Source of the DNA: Microcystis aeruginosa FD4
GTDB lineage: Bacteria; Cyanobacteriota; Cyanobacteriia; Cyanobacteriales; Microcystaceae
Length of the DNA stretch: 64,000 nucleotides
Reading direction: 5' to 3'
Assembly (NCBI RefSeq): GCF_009792235.1
Contig: NZ_CP046973.1
Span: 2,852,001 to 2,916,000, forward strand
Positions 22,833 through 31,734 of the stretch are shown here, piece after piece. The first letter of the stretch is position 1; each line of letters starts with the position of its first letter. The position numbers were made by a program, and so were the translations under genes. The notes under the pieces were generated by a model. The model saw only the letters and a program-made list of their open reading frames with translations. It was not told where the DNA came from and did no database searches.

Positions 22833-24899
22833 ATGAAACTACTATCAATAAAGTTATGTAATTTTCGACAATTTTATGGTAAGACTCCTGAGATACATTT
22901 AGCGGCAAGTTCTCGCAATACAACGGTAATTTATGGCAATAATGGGGCAGGAAAAACAACCATTTTAAATGCTTGTACTTGGGTGCTTTATGAAAAATTT
23001 ACAGCAGCTTTTGCCGAACCAGAGTTATTAGTTAATAAACGGGCAATTACAGAAGTAACCACGGGAACCTCCATAGAATGTTCCGCAGAAGTGAACTTTG
23101 AACATGAAAATAAACGCTATCAGGTAAAACGAAAATTTTTCGCCTACCAAGATGTAAATAGTAAAATTCAATACGGTCAAAATAGTTTATATATGCTCTA
23201 CGCTGGTGATGATGGCAATTGGTACGCACCCCATCAACCCCCGGAGGATATTATTAATCAAATTTTACCCGAAAGTTTACACCGTTATTTCTTTTTTGAC
23301 GGGGAATATATCGATCATCAATTTCGCAGTAGTAGCCAAGGTAAAATCGCAGAAGATACAAAGGAATTATTGGGAGTTAAAGTATTAGATCGAGCGATCG
23401 AGCATTTAAAAAAAGCTAGAAAATCTTTACAAGATGAGCTTAAAGATTTAGGGGAATCGGATTTAAAAAAGTTATTAAAACAGGAAAGTAAAATTGAGCA
23501 GGATTTAGAGAAGTTAACCCAGCGTCAGCAGGATATTATTACCCAGTTATCCCAGCAAGAAGAATTAAAAAAAGCCGTGACTAATCGCTTATTAGAGTTA
23601 AGTGGTGCCGAAGAATTAAAACAGTTAAAAGAAAAATTAGAACAACAGGAAAGAAATCTGCGGCAAGATTTAGTCAGAACTAAGGATAAGTTAAAGAAAT
23701 TAATTTCCCAGCAAGCTTATCAAGTCTTTTTAAAAGAAATTAATCAAAATTTTCAGCAATTAATCGATCGCCTACGACAACAAGGGGAATTACCCAGTGG
23801 GATTAAAAAGCAATTTGTCCAACAACTATTAGAGCGGAAAAAATGTATTTGTGGCCAGGAATTACAGGAGAATAGCCAAGCTTATTTACAGGTACAAAAT
23901 TGGATGAATAAAGCAGGGATGGCCGATGTGGAAGAAGCAGCTATTCGCTTATCTTCCACAGTCAAAGAAATGGATAAAAAAGTCTTAGATTTTTGGCAAG
24001 AAGTGGATAATTATCAAGCTAATATTCACCAATGGCGCTTAGAATTATCTTTAGTAGAATCAGAATTAGATGAAGTGCGGGATAAATTTCGCCATTATCC
24101 CGATGAAGATATTAAAAATCTGCAATCTCGCTTAGATGCGATCGAGGATTCCCTAAAAGATTTACGCTTGGAACAGGGCAGCAATAAAAATCAACTAGAT
24201 ATCTATGAAAAAGAGTTAGAATACCTGCAAAAACAGGTACAAAAACAGCAACAAAAAGAGGAAAAATATAATTTAGGACAACGACGTATTTTAGCGACTC
24301 AAGAGGCAATTAATCGCATTAGTGAGGTAAGACAGAGATTAGAAAATCAGTTTCGTTTGTCCTTAGAAAAACGGGTACAGGAAATCTTTAGCTCAATTTC
24401 TTTTACTCCCTATATTCCCCGTATTAGTCCCGATTACGAGGTAAGATTATTAGAAAATACCACAGGATTTGCCATTCCCGTGGCAGCTTCCACTGGAGAA
24501 AATCAGATTCTCAGTTTATCTTTTATCGGGGGAATTATCGATCGAGTGCGCGAAGGTCGTCAGAAAAATACTTTGATGGGAATTGATAGCAGCACTTTTC
24601 CTCTGGTGATGGATTCCCCTTTTGGTAGTCTCGATCATATCTATCGTCGGCAAGTGGCGATCGCTATTCCTAAATTAGCCAATCAGTTAATTGTTTTAGT
24701 GACAAAAACTCAATGGAGAGGAGAAGTAGAAACCGAGATTTCTCCCTATATTGGCAAAGAATATGTGTTAGTTTATAATTCTCCGAAAGCGGATTGTCAA
24801 GAGGATTTAATTAATCTTCATGGTGTTGATTATTCTCTGGTGAAACGCAGTCCTAATAATTTTGAATATACGGAAATTATCGAAGTTAATCGATTCTAA
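22833..24899 (+). CDS. dndD: DndD-like SMC/Rad50-type ATPase
   Basis: A 688-residue ATPase resembling DNA sulfur modification protein DndD. The Walker A is YGNNGAGKTT (about 34-43) after MKLLSIKLCNFRQFYGKTPE. Early conserved segments include RYFFFDGEYIDHQF. Long coiled coils span about 190-500, interrupted by a zinc-hook-like KKCICGQELQ. The C-terminal ABC part has STGENQILSLSFIGGI (signature) and LVMDSPFGSLDHIYRRQ (Walker B and D loop). DndD normally works with DndA/B/C/E in phosphorothioation; none is adjacent, so this is an orphan or a separate defence protein. It is convergent with the FUSC gene, 3 bp apart. Confidence 0.82.
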   Translation: MKLLSIKLCNFRQFYGKTPEIHLAASSRNTTVIYGNNGAGKTTILNACTWVLYEKFTAAFAEPELLVNKRAITEVTTGTSIECSAEVNFEHENKRYQVKRKFFAYQDVNSKIQYGQNSLYMLYAGDDGNWYAPHQPPEDIINQILPESLHRYFFFDGEYIDHQFRSSSQGKIAEDTKELLGVKVLDRAIEHLKKARKSLQDELKDLGESDLKKLLKQESKIEQDLEKLTQRQQDIITQLSQQEELKKAVTNRLLELSGAEELKQLKEKLEQQERNLRQDLVRTKDKLKKLISQQAYQVFLKEINQNFQQLIDRLRQQGELPSGIKKQFVQQLLERKKCICGQELQENSQAYLQVQNWMNKAGMADVEEAAIRLSSTVKEMDKKVLDFWQEVDNYQANIHQWRLELSLVESELDEVRDKFRHYPDEDIKNLQSRLDAIEDSLKDLRLEQGSNKNQLDIYEKELEYLQKQVQKQQQKEEKYNLGQRRILATQEAINRISEVRQRLENQFRLSLEKRVQEIFSSISFTPYIPRISPDYEVRLLENTTGFAIPVAASTGENQILSLSFIGGIIDRVREGRQKNTLMGIDSSTFPLVMDSPFGSLDHIYRRQVAIAIPKLANQLIVLVTKTQWRGEVETEISPYIGKEYVLVYNSPKADCQEDLINLHGVDYSLVKRSPNNFEYTEIIEVNRF

Positions 24900-24902
24900 A
24901 TT

Positions 24903-27140
24903 TTAACTTCTAATAAAACGATCGATTGCTGTGTTCATTACCCCAACACGACTGGATAATTCCACAAGTTCCGTGGTGACAATATTATAATCCCCTAAAT
25001 ATTTCTGGAGATTAGTTCCCTCCTGTTGATTGCCAATTTCCACTAACCTTTCCTCTCGCAATTCTTGCAAATGATCGAGGACTTCTTCTAAAGTGTCTTC
25101 CAGGGGAGGTAAGGGAAGAGGAGGATTATTTGCTTGCAAAGCTTCGGTTAATTGTGTCAAAGCTTGGGTTATTTGTTGCGTGAACAGACTGAGATTAGGA
25201 TGGGGAGGACTACCGCGATATTGTTCCAATTCCGTCAATAAAACTGTCACCCCGCGACCAAAACGGGGAATATAATTACTTAAAGTGATTGCTGGTTCCA
25301 TTTGTGGAAAAGGTGTGCTAGGATCATCAATTAATCTTTGTAGGGCTGTTTGCATAGTTGTATTTGCTCGTCGAGCTTTATTGCGATGGGAAGATAAACT
25401 TGCAGTTTGATAGGATGATTCTCCTAAATAAACTGCCATAACTGACTGAAAATATATTTGATTAGCTTCTAATGCTTTAATGGCAGCGAGAGAAAAACGT
25501 TCATCTTCATTAACCCGTAAAAAACCGAAGGAAAGTACAAAAGCTAAAGCACTACCGATTAAAGTATAAACTATTCTGATATACTCTAAATTAATCCCGT
25601 CATTGCTGGTATCGAGACGACTGATAATTAAAGCAAAAATTGTGATAAAAAATACGGCTAAACTATAGTGAAATCGCACCAAAGTTAAAGCGATCGCTAT
25701 AGAAATAACCCCAATAATTTCTAACCAGAGCGGATTATCTATAATTCGCAACAATGCCAAAACAAAAAACGAGCCTAAAATCGTGCCAAACACCCGATTA
25801 AAAAAGCGTTGAAAAGTCAAGCTAAAATCTGGTTTTAACACAATAACTAAGGTTAAACCAATCCAAAAACTATGGGTAATTCCTAGCTTATGGTAAATCA
25901 AGACTCCTAGCGCACTTCCCAAACCCAAGCGTAAACCATGACGAAATAGGGGCGATTCTAGATTAAAATTAGATTTTAATGGTTCCCACCAAGCTTTTTC
26001 TTGACCGTACTCTTTTTCTATTCCTTCAAAGTTCCGCTGCCGGGGATTTTTTTTATCTGAAAAGTCCTCGCTTTGCCGCAAATGTTGCGCTGTTTCACTG
26101 GCTATTTTTAGCTGTTTAAATAATTTTTTTAAACGATTATTTAATTGCGAAATTGCCACATAACTGCTATAATCATCCCCAGCATTTTCTAAAACTTTAG
26201 CTTGCAGGTTTTTTTGTTGCTCGATCGCCTTGAGTAATAGCTGCAAGCGCTCACAATCGGGTTCTTTATTTCTACCCAAAATTAACCAGGCAATATTTTC
26301 GCTAATTTCCGCCACTTGCACGAGAATATCTTCTAATAAAATACCCACCGTCGTCAGTTGTGGCAAGGGATGAAGATGAAGCAATTCTCGCAGCGCGATT
26401 AAGCTGGTATTAATGCGATCGCTATCTTCGATCAAGACGATTAACAATTCCCGCAGCTCACTTTTTCCCCAACGTCCCCGACGCGTCAAGGTGACAGTTT
26501 TCCTAGAACGTAGCAACAGCTGGCGGATTTTGTCAAAATATGGCTCCTCATTAGCATTAGAACGAGAGTGTAAAGGCAAAGAGCGGAGATAGGTGGCGAT
26601 ACCCTGAAAATTTTCCGCCGTTACCTGACGTAAAGGCTGATTAGGGCGAAAAGGCCAGATAAACAGGGCTAAAAAAATTGTCCATCCCCCTCCCAACACA
26701 GCGATTCCGGCCCGTTGTAAAGCGACGACCATATCTCCCGATGGCAAAGAAACAGCAAAAAGCAGCAATAAACTGATTACTACCCCAGCTAACGCCCCAT
26801 TTTCCCCGTAAACCGTCAAATAACCCGCTAGAAACAAACCGCAAAAAACTATCCCTACGGTCAATCCTAACCAAGCACTGGCTAATGTGCCGATAATCAA
26901 AGCTAGAGCCATCCCGATAGTCGTAGCGACTAGGGTTTTCGCTCTCAGGCAGTAAAGTCCCCCCACATCGGCTAAAATCAAGATTTGAGCCGCTAAACCG
27001 ACCATTAAACCCAATTCTGACCGAGCTAAAATATCACCGATAATAATCGGTACCGCGATCGCTAATAAAGTCCGAATCCCCCGCTCGATCTCGATATCGC
27101 CACTAGGACGCAATAAAAAACCAAATCGCTGAAGTAGCAT
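24903..27140 (-). CDS. FUSC family inner-membrane protein
   Basis: A 745-residue protein with two blocks of hydrophobic helices, about residues 25-175 and 385-550, each followed by a long soluble helical region. That is the duplicated layout of the FUSC/YccS/aromatic-acid-exporter group. Characteristic segments are GLRLGLGSALGVLIYHKLGI and HSFWIGLTLVIVLKPDFSLT followed by FNRVFGTILGSFF, the conserved family core. Substrate unknown; relatives export aromatic acids or are linked to fusaric acid resistance. It starts MLLQRFGFLLRPSGDIE. Confidence 0.88.
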   Translation of the reverse strand: MLLQRFGFLLRPSGDIEIERGIRTLLAIAVPIIIGDILARSELGLMVGLAAQILILADVGGLYCLRAKTLVATTIGMALALIIGTLASAWLGLTVGIVFCGLFLAGYLTVYGENGALAGVVISLLLLFAVSLPSGDMVVALQRAGIAVLGGGWTIFLALFIWPFRPNQPLRQVTAENFQGIATYLRSLPLHSRSNANEEPYFDKIRQLLLRSRKTVTLTRRGRWGKSELRELLIVLIEDSDRINTSLIALRELLHLHPLPQLTTVGILLEDILVQVAEISENIAWLILGRNKEPDCERLQLLLKAIEQQKNLQAKVLENAGDDYSSYVAISQLNNRLKKLFKQLKIASETAQHLRQSEDFSDKKNPRQRNFEGIEKEYGQEKAWWEPLKSNFNLESPLFRHGLRLGLGSALGVLIYHKLGITHSFWIGLTLVIVLKPDFSLTFQRFFNRVFGTILGSFFVLALLRIIDNPLWLEIIGVISIAIALTLVRFHYSLAVFFITIFALIISRLDTSNDGINLEYIRIVYTLIGSALAFVLSFGFLRVNEDERFSLAAIKALEANQIYFQSVMAVYLGESSYQTASLSSHRNKARRANTTMQTALQRLIDDPSTPFPQMEPAITLSNYIPRFGRGVTVLLTELEQYRGSPPHPNLSLFTQQITQALTQLTEALQANNPPLPLPPLEDTLEEVLDHLQELREERLVEIGNQQEGTNLQKYLGDYNIVTTELVELSSRVGVMNTAIDRFIRS

Positions 27141-27259
27141 ATAGCACTTATCTTAAATGGTGAGGTATGAGGTTTTCGTTTTCGGGAGTCAGCATTCTCC
27201 CAGTCACCTGATTAGGGAAAGATTTCTCTCCTGACTCCTAACTCCTTAATTCTGCTCTA

Positions 27260-28705
27260 TTAGGGCAGCCAACGGGGTTTAAAACCAGCGTTGAGTTCTT
27301 GAGGTAAAATTTTCGGGGTGCTATTGGGACTGAATTGATCAGGGAGTGGTAATAACCAAAGACGACCATCGGCAATGCTCGACCCCTCCCCGGTGACTAG
27401 ATCATTTCTGACTCCAAAGGGTGTGGTTACTAACTGATCAAATAATAAGGCCACGCCATCGGGAGACATACTCATCTGCACGTCACGATAATTAGGTAAG
27501 GCCAGCAGGGGCATCATTTTAGCCGTTTTTAGCTCAATAATCGCTAAAAAAGGTTCTTCTTTCACTTTGCCATCGCTGCCCATGACCAGATCGCTTTTCA
27601 GACAGTAAAGGGTTTTTTCTTGTCGCGGTTCAAATTCACAGCTAATAATCGGATTAGCTGTTCTTAATAGTAGTCTTGACTCTCCCTGATCGTTGAGCAA
27701 AAATAGCGATCGCTGATTATCTGGTTCTGATTTCACCATTAATTTTTGGCGACCATCCCGGGAAAAAGCGAGTATTTTCTCGTAGGTAGGCAAAAATTGC
27801 GGTTTTCCCGCTTGGACATCCAAAGGAATCACCGCTACCCCTCCCGTTTGACTGACAACCGCTTTTTTCCCGTCGGGAGATAGTAAAAAATTATCCCCTT
27901 GTATTCCTAACGGTCGCGATTGTCCATCATCGCTGATTACCCATAAACTGGCATCCCCCGGATTCCCATGATTAATTCTCTGCACAATTAGGGTTTTGCC
28001 GTTATCTGAGAGATTAAAGCGAAGATTTTGATAGGTTTTTGCGTCTAAAAACCTTTCTATACGACCACTGGGCAAATTTTGACCATGTTCGTCATGATTT
28101 AACCCCGTGGTAATTGTGTAAAGTTGCTGTTTTGGGGTATCTCGTCCTAAGTCAGAGCGATCGAAGGCCGAGAATAAAATTCTCTCCCCCGTCGGATAGA
28201 TTTGAAAATCCGTGACCACCAAATCCGCAGGGGTAAGGATGGTTTTTTTCAGTTCTGTGACGTTATTTGCCCCCTGAATGATATTACAGACGATTAAACG
28301 GCCTCTTTCCTCTTGGTTGACTCCAATATAGGCAAAAGCTCGATCGTGGCTGTAAAATTCGCCGATCAAGTCCTCACCTTGGGCAATGGGTAACTTTACT
28401 TGATATTTTTTGCCGTAGATGGGCAATTCCGTCAAAGTATAGGTCAAGCGATCGCCAGCCCAGCTAATTTTACTCCGCAAGGGAGGATTGATCACCAAGC
28501 TGGTTTCCACGTCTGAACGGTCAATCGGTCGATTAAAACTTAAAGTAAAATAATTGTCCCTAACGCCGATTTTTCGCCCTTGCCAGCTAAAATTCTCCCC
28601 TCGGGTAGGAACTTGATTTCCCTGGATCAAAATCGACGATATCGCGGCAATTAAAGCCAAAATACTCGCTAACACTAAGCGATCGAACCAAGCTAATCTT
28701 TTCAT
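27260..28705 (-). CDS. Membrane-anchored Ig-like / TolB-type beta-propeller protein
   Basis: A 481-residue protein. An N-terminal membrane segment (LVLASILALIAAISSILIQG) acts as an uncleaved anchor or signal. Residues 40-115 look like a bacterial Ig-like domain (FTLSFNRPIDRSDVETSLVI, LTYTLTELPIYGKKYQVKLP). The rest is a WD40/PD40-like propeller with repeated phrases such as YPTGERILFSAFDRS, LSPDGKKAVVSQTGG, MSPDGVALLFDQL. Similar proteins are found as conserved hypotheticals in cyanobacteria; no enzymatic role is evident. It probably faces the periplasm or thylakoid lumen. Confidence 0.75.
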   Translation of the reverse strand: MKRLAWFDRLVLASILALIAAISSILIQGNQVPTRGENFSWQGRKIGVRDNYFTLSFNRPIDRSDVETSLVINPPLRSKISWAGDRLTYTLTELPIYGKKYQVKLPIAQGEDLIGEFYSHDRAFAYIGVNQEERGRLIVCNIIQGANNVTELKKTILTPADLVVTDFQIYPTGERILFSAFDRSDLGRDTPKQQLYTITTGLNHDEHGQNLPSGRIERFLDAKTYQNLRFNLSDNGKTLIVQRINHGNPGDASLWVISDDGQSRPLGIQGDNFLLSPDGKKAVVSQTGGVAVIPLDVQAGKPQFLPTYEKILAFSRDGRQKLMVKSEPDNQRSLFLLNDQGESRLLLRTANPIISCEFEPRQEKTLYCLKSDLVMGSDGKVKEEPFLAIIELKTAKMMPLLALPNYRDVQMSMSPDGVALLFDQLVTTPFGVRNDLVTGEGSSIADGRLWLLPLPDQFSPNSTPKILPQELNAGFKPRWLP

Positions 28706-29430
28706 TAGTTATCAGTTATAAGTTATCAGTAGTCGGTCGTCAGGAGATTGCTTTTATTTATTCTCCCATCTCCCCCCTCTACAATAATTACTCGCAACCA
28801 GAAACACCTTGGGTGCCTATCATACTTTGGGCTTTTTGTCAAAAAAACTTTTTTTTTGCAATAAAACTACATAAAAAAAAGATCATCGTTGTGGGTGAAA
28901 TTGACTGATTTACCCGTTTTAATTAGGATCACCTTCTAGGTTTGACAAGGGTTTCAACCATTGCTGACCAAAAAAGCACAGAATAACCCATTGTGAAATT
29001 CTATCAAATCGCTGTAACCAGCATAACATCGTTGTTAAATAATAATCTTTCTCAATTAATTCTTAAGAATTTATAAATATTGCGGAATGTTAATTTAAAT
29101 ATTCTCAAGTTTTTACGGTCAATAAATAATTTTTACTTATCTTTGTCGGAAAATAGAACTCCTGCAAAAATCCCACATCTACCATTGGGTTAGGAGTGAG
29201 GAGTCAGGAGATAGGAGGTAGGAGGTAGGAGATTATTTTATTTATTCTCCCCACACCCTACTTCCCCACTTTCTTATCAGCTTTAGTAATGATTGTCATC
29301 GGTTTTTTCAATCGAATAAATAAAAACGCCCCCAAAAAGGAAGCGTTTTTTAACTTATCATGAGGACTTAGCAAAATGTGTGCAGAGTTAGAACGCGGAT
29401 GTTGGATGGGGATCCAGCATCTGTTTATTT
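28706..29430. other. 725-bp intergenic region: repeats, AT-rich DNA and the psbA terminator
   Basis: No gene is seen. The start is STRR-type (agttatcagttataagttat). A ggagataggaggtaggaggt tract occurs at 29208-29229. The centre (28840-29160) is AT-rich. At 29322-29350 lies a terminator-like stem for psbA, listed separately. The promoter of the propeller gene should lie in the first 150 bp. Confidence 0.5.
29322..29350 (-). terminator. psbA terminator hairpin
   Basis: Arms aaaaacgc (29322-29329) and gcgttttt (29343-29350) enclose a 13-nt loop, 80 bp downstream of the psbA stop on the minus strand. A- and T-runs on both sides make it potentially bidirectional. Confidence 0.65.
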
Positions 29431-30538
29431 TTAACCATCGATCGCCGGTCCCGTCAAGGCCATGGGAATAGCATCACCGGAAGCTAAATCGAGGGGGAAG
29501 TTATGAGCGTTGCGTTCGTGCATCACTTCAAAACCAATGTTAGCGCGGTTGATCACATCCGCCCAAGTTGCGGTCTCGCGTAGCGAGCGCGTTGCGACCG
29601 CACGTCCCTGGGAATCAATAATCGACTGATTAAAGTTGAAACCGTTGAGATTAAAAGCCATGGTTGAGATACCCATAGCGGTGAACCAGATCCCCACTAC
29701 CGGCCAAGCTCCGAGGAAGAAGTGTAGGCTGCGGCTATTGTTAAAGGAAGCGTATTGGAAGATTAAGCGTCCAAAGTAACCGTGAGCGGCGACAATATTG
29801 TAGGTTTCTTCTTCTTGACCGAATTTGTAACCGTAGTTTTGTGATTCCGATTCGGAAGTTTCCCGGACGAGGGAGGAAGTCACCAAGGAACCGTGCATAG
29901 CTGAGAAGAGAGAACCACCGAAGACACCCGCAACACCCAACATATGGAAGGGGTGCATGAGGATATTATGTTCTGCTTGGAACACGATCATAAAGTTGAA
30001 GGTTCCAGAGATTCCCAAAGGCATCCCATCGGAGAAAGAACCCTGGCCGATCGGATAGATTAGAAAAACAGCAGTGGCAGCCGATACAGGGGCCGAATAA
30101 GCAACACAGATCCAGGGACGCATTCCTAAACGGTAGCTCAGTTCCCACTGACGACCCATCCAGCAGAAAATGCCGATGAGGAAGTGGAAAACCACTAATT
30201 GGTAGGGACCACCGTTATACAGCCATTCGTCTAAACTGGCCGCTTCCCAGATGGGTATAGAAGTGCAAACCGATACCATTGGAGGAAGGGACTACGGCAC
30301 CAGAAATGATGTTATTACCGTAGAGTAAGGATCCAGAAACCGGCTCGCGAATACCGTCGATATCCACGGGAGGAGCGGCAATAAAGGCGATAATATAGCA
30401 GATGGTTGCGGTTAAGATCGTCGGGATCAGGATGACACCGAACCAACCTATATAGAGACGGTTATTAGTGCTGGTGATCCACTGACAAAACCGCTCCCAA
30501 GCGGAGAGATTGTCTTGAGTTCTGATGGTGGTGGACAT
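29431..30538 (-). pseudogene. psbA: Photosystem II D1 protein gene with frameshift and in-frame palindrome insertion
   Basis: D1 binds the primary electron-transfer cofactors and the manganese cluster. The N-terminal part runs from MSTTIRTQDNLSAWERFCQW to GIGLHFYT. One extra base at 30256 shifts the frame; deleting it restores [20 protein letters not shown] and the rest. Residue 130 is Gln (GRQWELSYRLG), as in low-light D1:1 forms. The Mn-ligand regions FSDGMPLG, EVMHERNAHNFPLDLA and the processed tail SGDAIPMALTGPAIDG are present. After DSQGR, eleven residues AVATRSLRETA replace the usual VIN, encoded by a palindromic repeat. Either a decayed paralogue or a sequence error combined with a real insertion. 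Confidence 0.85.
29569..29602. repeat. 34-bp quasi-palindrome inserted in psbA
   Basis: The arms tgcggtc and gaccgca enclose inner cgcg pairs; the sequence encodes the extra AVATRSLRETA in frame. It resembles the GC-rich palindromes scattered between genes in bloom-forming cyanobacteria, here inside a normally invariant coding region. Confidence 0.7.
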
Positions 30539-30589
30539 AAAATAACTCAGCCATTTAATTGGGTATATATGTAGCAAAGATTAGTTTGC

Positions 30590-30595
30590 ATTATA
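30590..30595 (-). promoter_or_regulatory. Probable psbA -10 element
   Basis: TATAAT on the minus strand, about 52 bp before the psbA ATG. The region 16-17 bp further upstream is tggctg, a weak -35, so activator-dependent or extended control is possible. Confidence 0.5.
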
Positions 30596-30858
30596 TGTTC
30601 AAGTATATTTACAGCCACCGCGATTGTGTCCCTTTTTTGGGTTTATTTATTTCAAAATTTATCTCTTTATTTGTATATTTTTAAACTTGTATAAAATTGA
30701 TTTAATTTTTGTAAAAAGTAGTTGACAAAATCCGATCAAGATCAAGGATTACCCTATCCTTAAGGTTGACAAAATATGGTAAGGTGGACTGAGTAATAAA
30801 ACTTATCACTAAAATCAGTGACAAGTGCCAAATTCACCAGACAAGGCTAAATATAACT

Positions 30859-31086
30859 ATGTCCAAACGGTTTAAATTCGACTCCTCCGAGATGATTTAT
30901 CTCACCGATAAACTGATGAATGCGGCCAGCAATCGTTACTCCATCGTCGTGCAAGTCGCTAGACGGGCCAAACGCGTCCGCTACGATACCGTAGAAAATA
31001 TCGACGACCCGATGATTAAACCCGTCCAACGGGCCCTGATGGAAATGACCGACGAATTAACCGAACCGGAATTATTACGCGATTAA
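30859..31086 (+). CDS. rpoZ: RNA polymerase omega subunit
   Basis: A 75-residue protein, MSKRFKFDSSEMIYLTDKLM with the conserved omega core NAASNRYSIVVQVARRAKRV followed by RYD and a C-terminal MEMTDELTEPELLRD. It binds the beta' subunit and aids assembly; the cyanobacterial form also favours primary sigma recruitment. It is divergent from psbA. Two TTGACA hexamers (near 30722 and 30768) lie upstream on its strand and may be -35 elements, but a matching -10 is not clear. Confidence 0.93.
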   Translation: MSKRFKFDSSEMIYLTDKLMNAASNRYSIVVQVARRAKRVRYDTVENIDDPMIKPVQRALMEMTDELTEPELLRD

Positions 31087-31115
31087 TCCCCTAAAATTGC
31101 CAGGGAACCCCACCC

Positions 31116-31565
31116 TTATCTTTCATCGGGGTTGATACCCAGTGATCTTAGTCTTGCCGCTAGTCGTTGGGCTTTTTGTTCCGCTTCCTCTTTGGCTAAA
31201 CGTTCTTGCTGGGCGAGCAAACCTGCTTGAGCGGCGCTCGCTTCCGCTTCCTCTTTCGCTAGACGTTCTTGCTGGGCGAGCAAACGTTCTTGCTGGGCGA
31301 GCAAACCTGCTTGAGCGGCGCTCGCCGCCGCTGCCCTCGCCCTTTCCTCTGCGGTTAAATAGCGATTTCCCGATTGATCATACCAATACAGCCATTCTCG
31401 CACCCAAGCGATATGTTCTCCCTGTTCATATCCCAACGCTAACCCGATTTCTGGCAACCATACCCGATTATTTTCCGGCTCTAAAAGCTCGTATTTCCCC
31501 GCTATAAGCTTATAAACCTCTAATCTCTCTCTATTTTTAAACCTTCCCCTTCTACTCGTGTTTTA
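31116..31565 (-). pseudogene. Uma2-family (DUF820) endonuclease C-terminal fragment
   Basis: The open part from 31457 reads MPEIGLALGYEQGEHIAWVR, then WLYWYDQSG and a coiled coil made of duplicated ASAAQAGLLAQQERLAKEEA units. Upstream in the same frame is VYKLIAGKYELLEPENNRVW. Still further the homologous RVEGEGLKIERD is in a different frame, so a frameshift lies near 31525. The Uma2 nuclease core (D...ExK) is missing. The tail type is common in Microcystis-like Uma2 proteins. Confidence 0.7.
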
Positions 31566-31633
31566 CCATTTTAGCAGACAACCCCGCAAGGAGCTCGCGA
31601 TTATGCGAGCAGTATCCAAAATCGGAGAAGCTG

Positions 31634-31734
31634 GTAGGTTGACATCCTCACCGCCGTAAACGGACGGTGATTCCCAAACCTCACGATTTGGGTTTCTGCT
31701 TCTTTCCCTTGCGGGGTTCCGCACCTGCCTTAAC
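31634..31734 (-). repeat. IS200/IS605-type right end with TnpB tail fragment
   Basis: Two adjacent hairpins, tcaccgccgtaaacggacgg (31651-31670) and cccaaacctcacgatttggg (31675-31694), match the right end / omega-RNA scaffold usual after cyanobacterial tnpB genes. On the minus strand the preceding codons VKAGAEPRKGKKQKPKS then stop (to about 31683) look like a TnpB C-terminal tail. The second IS4-family element begins at 31735, so that insertion or a later rearrangement removed the tnpB body. Confidence 0.6.

Noticed and set aside
22570..24899. Complete Dnd phosphorothioation system
   Set aside because: Only a DndD-like gene and a small protein are present; neighbours are leuD and a FUSC gene.
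29569..29602. Programmed or natural D1 isoform loop
   Set aside because: The inserted DNA is a GC-rich palindrome unlike psbA codons around it, and the gene has a separate frameshift; a repeat insertion explains it better than an isoform.
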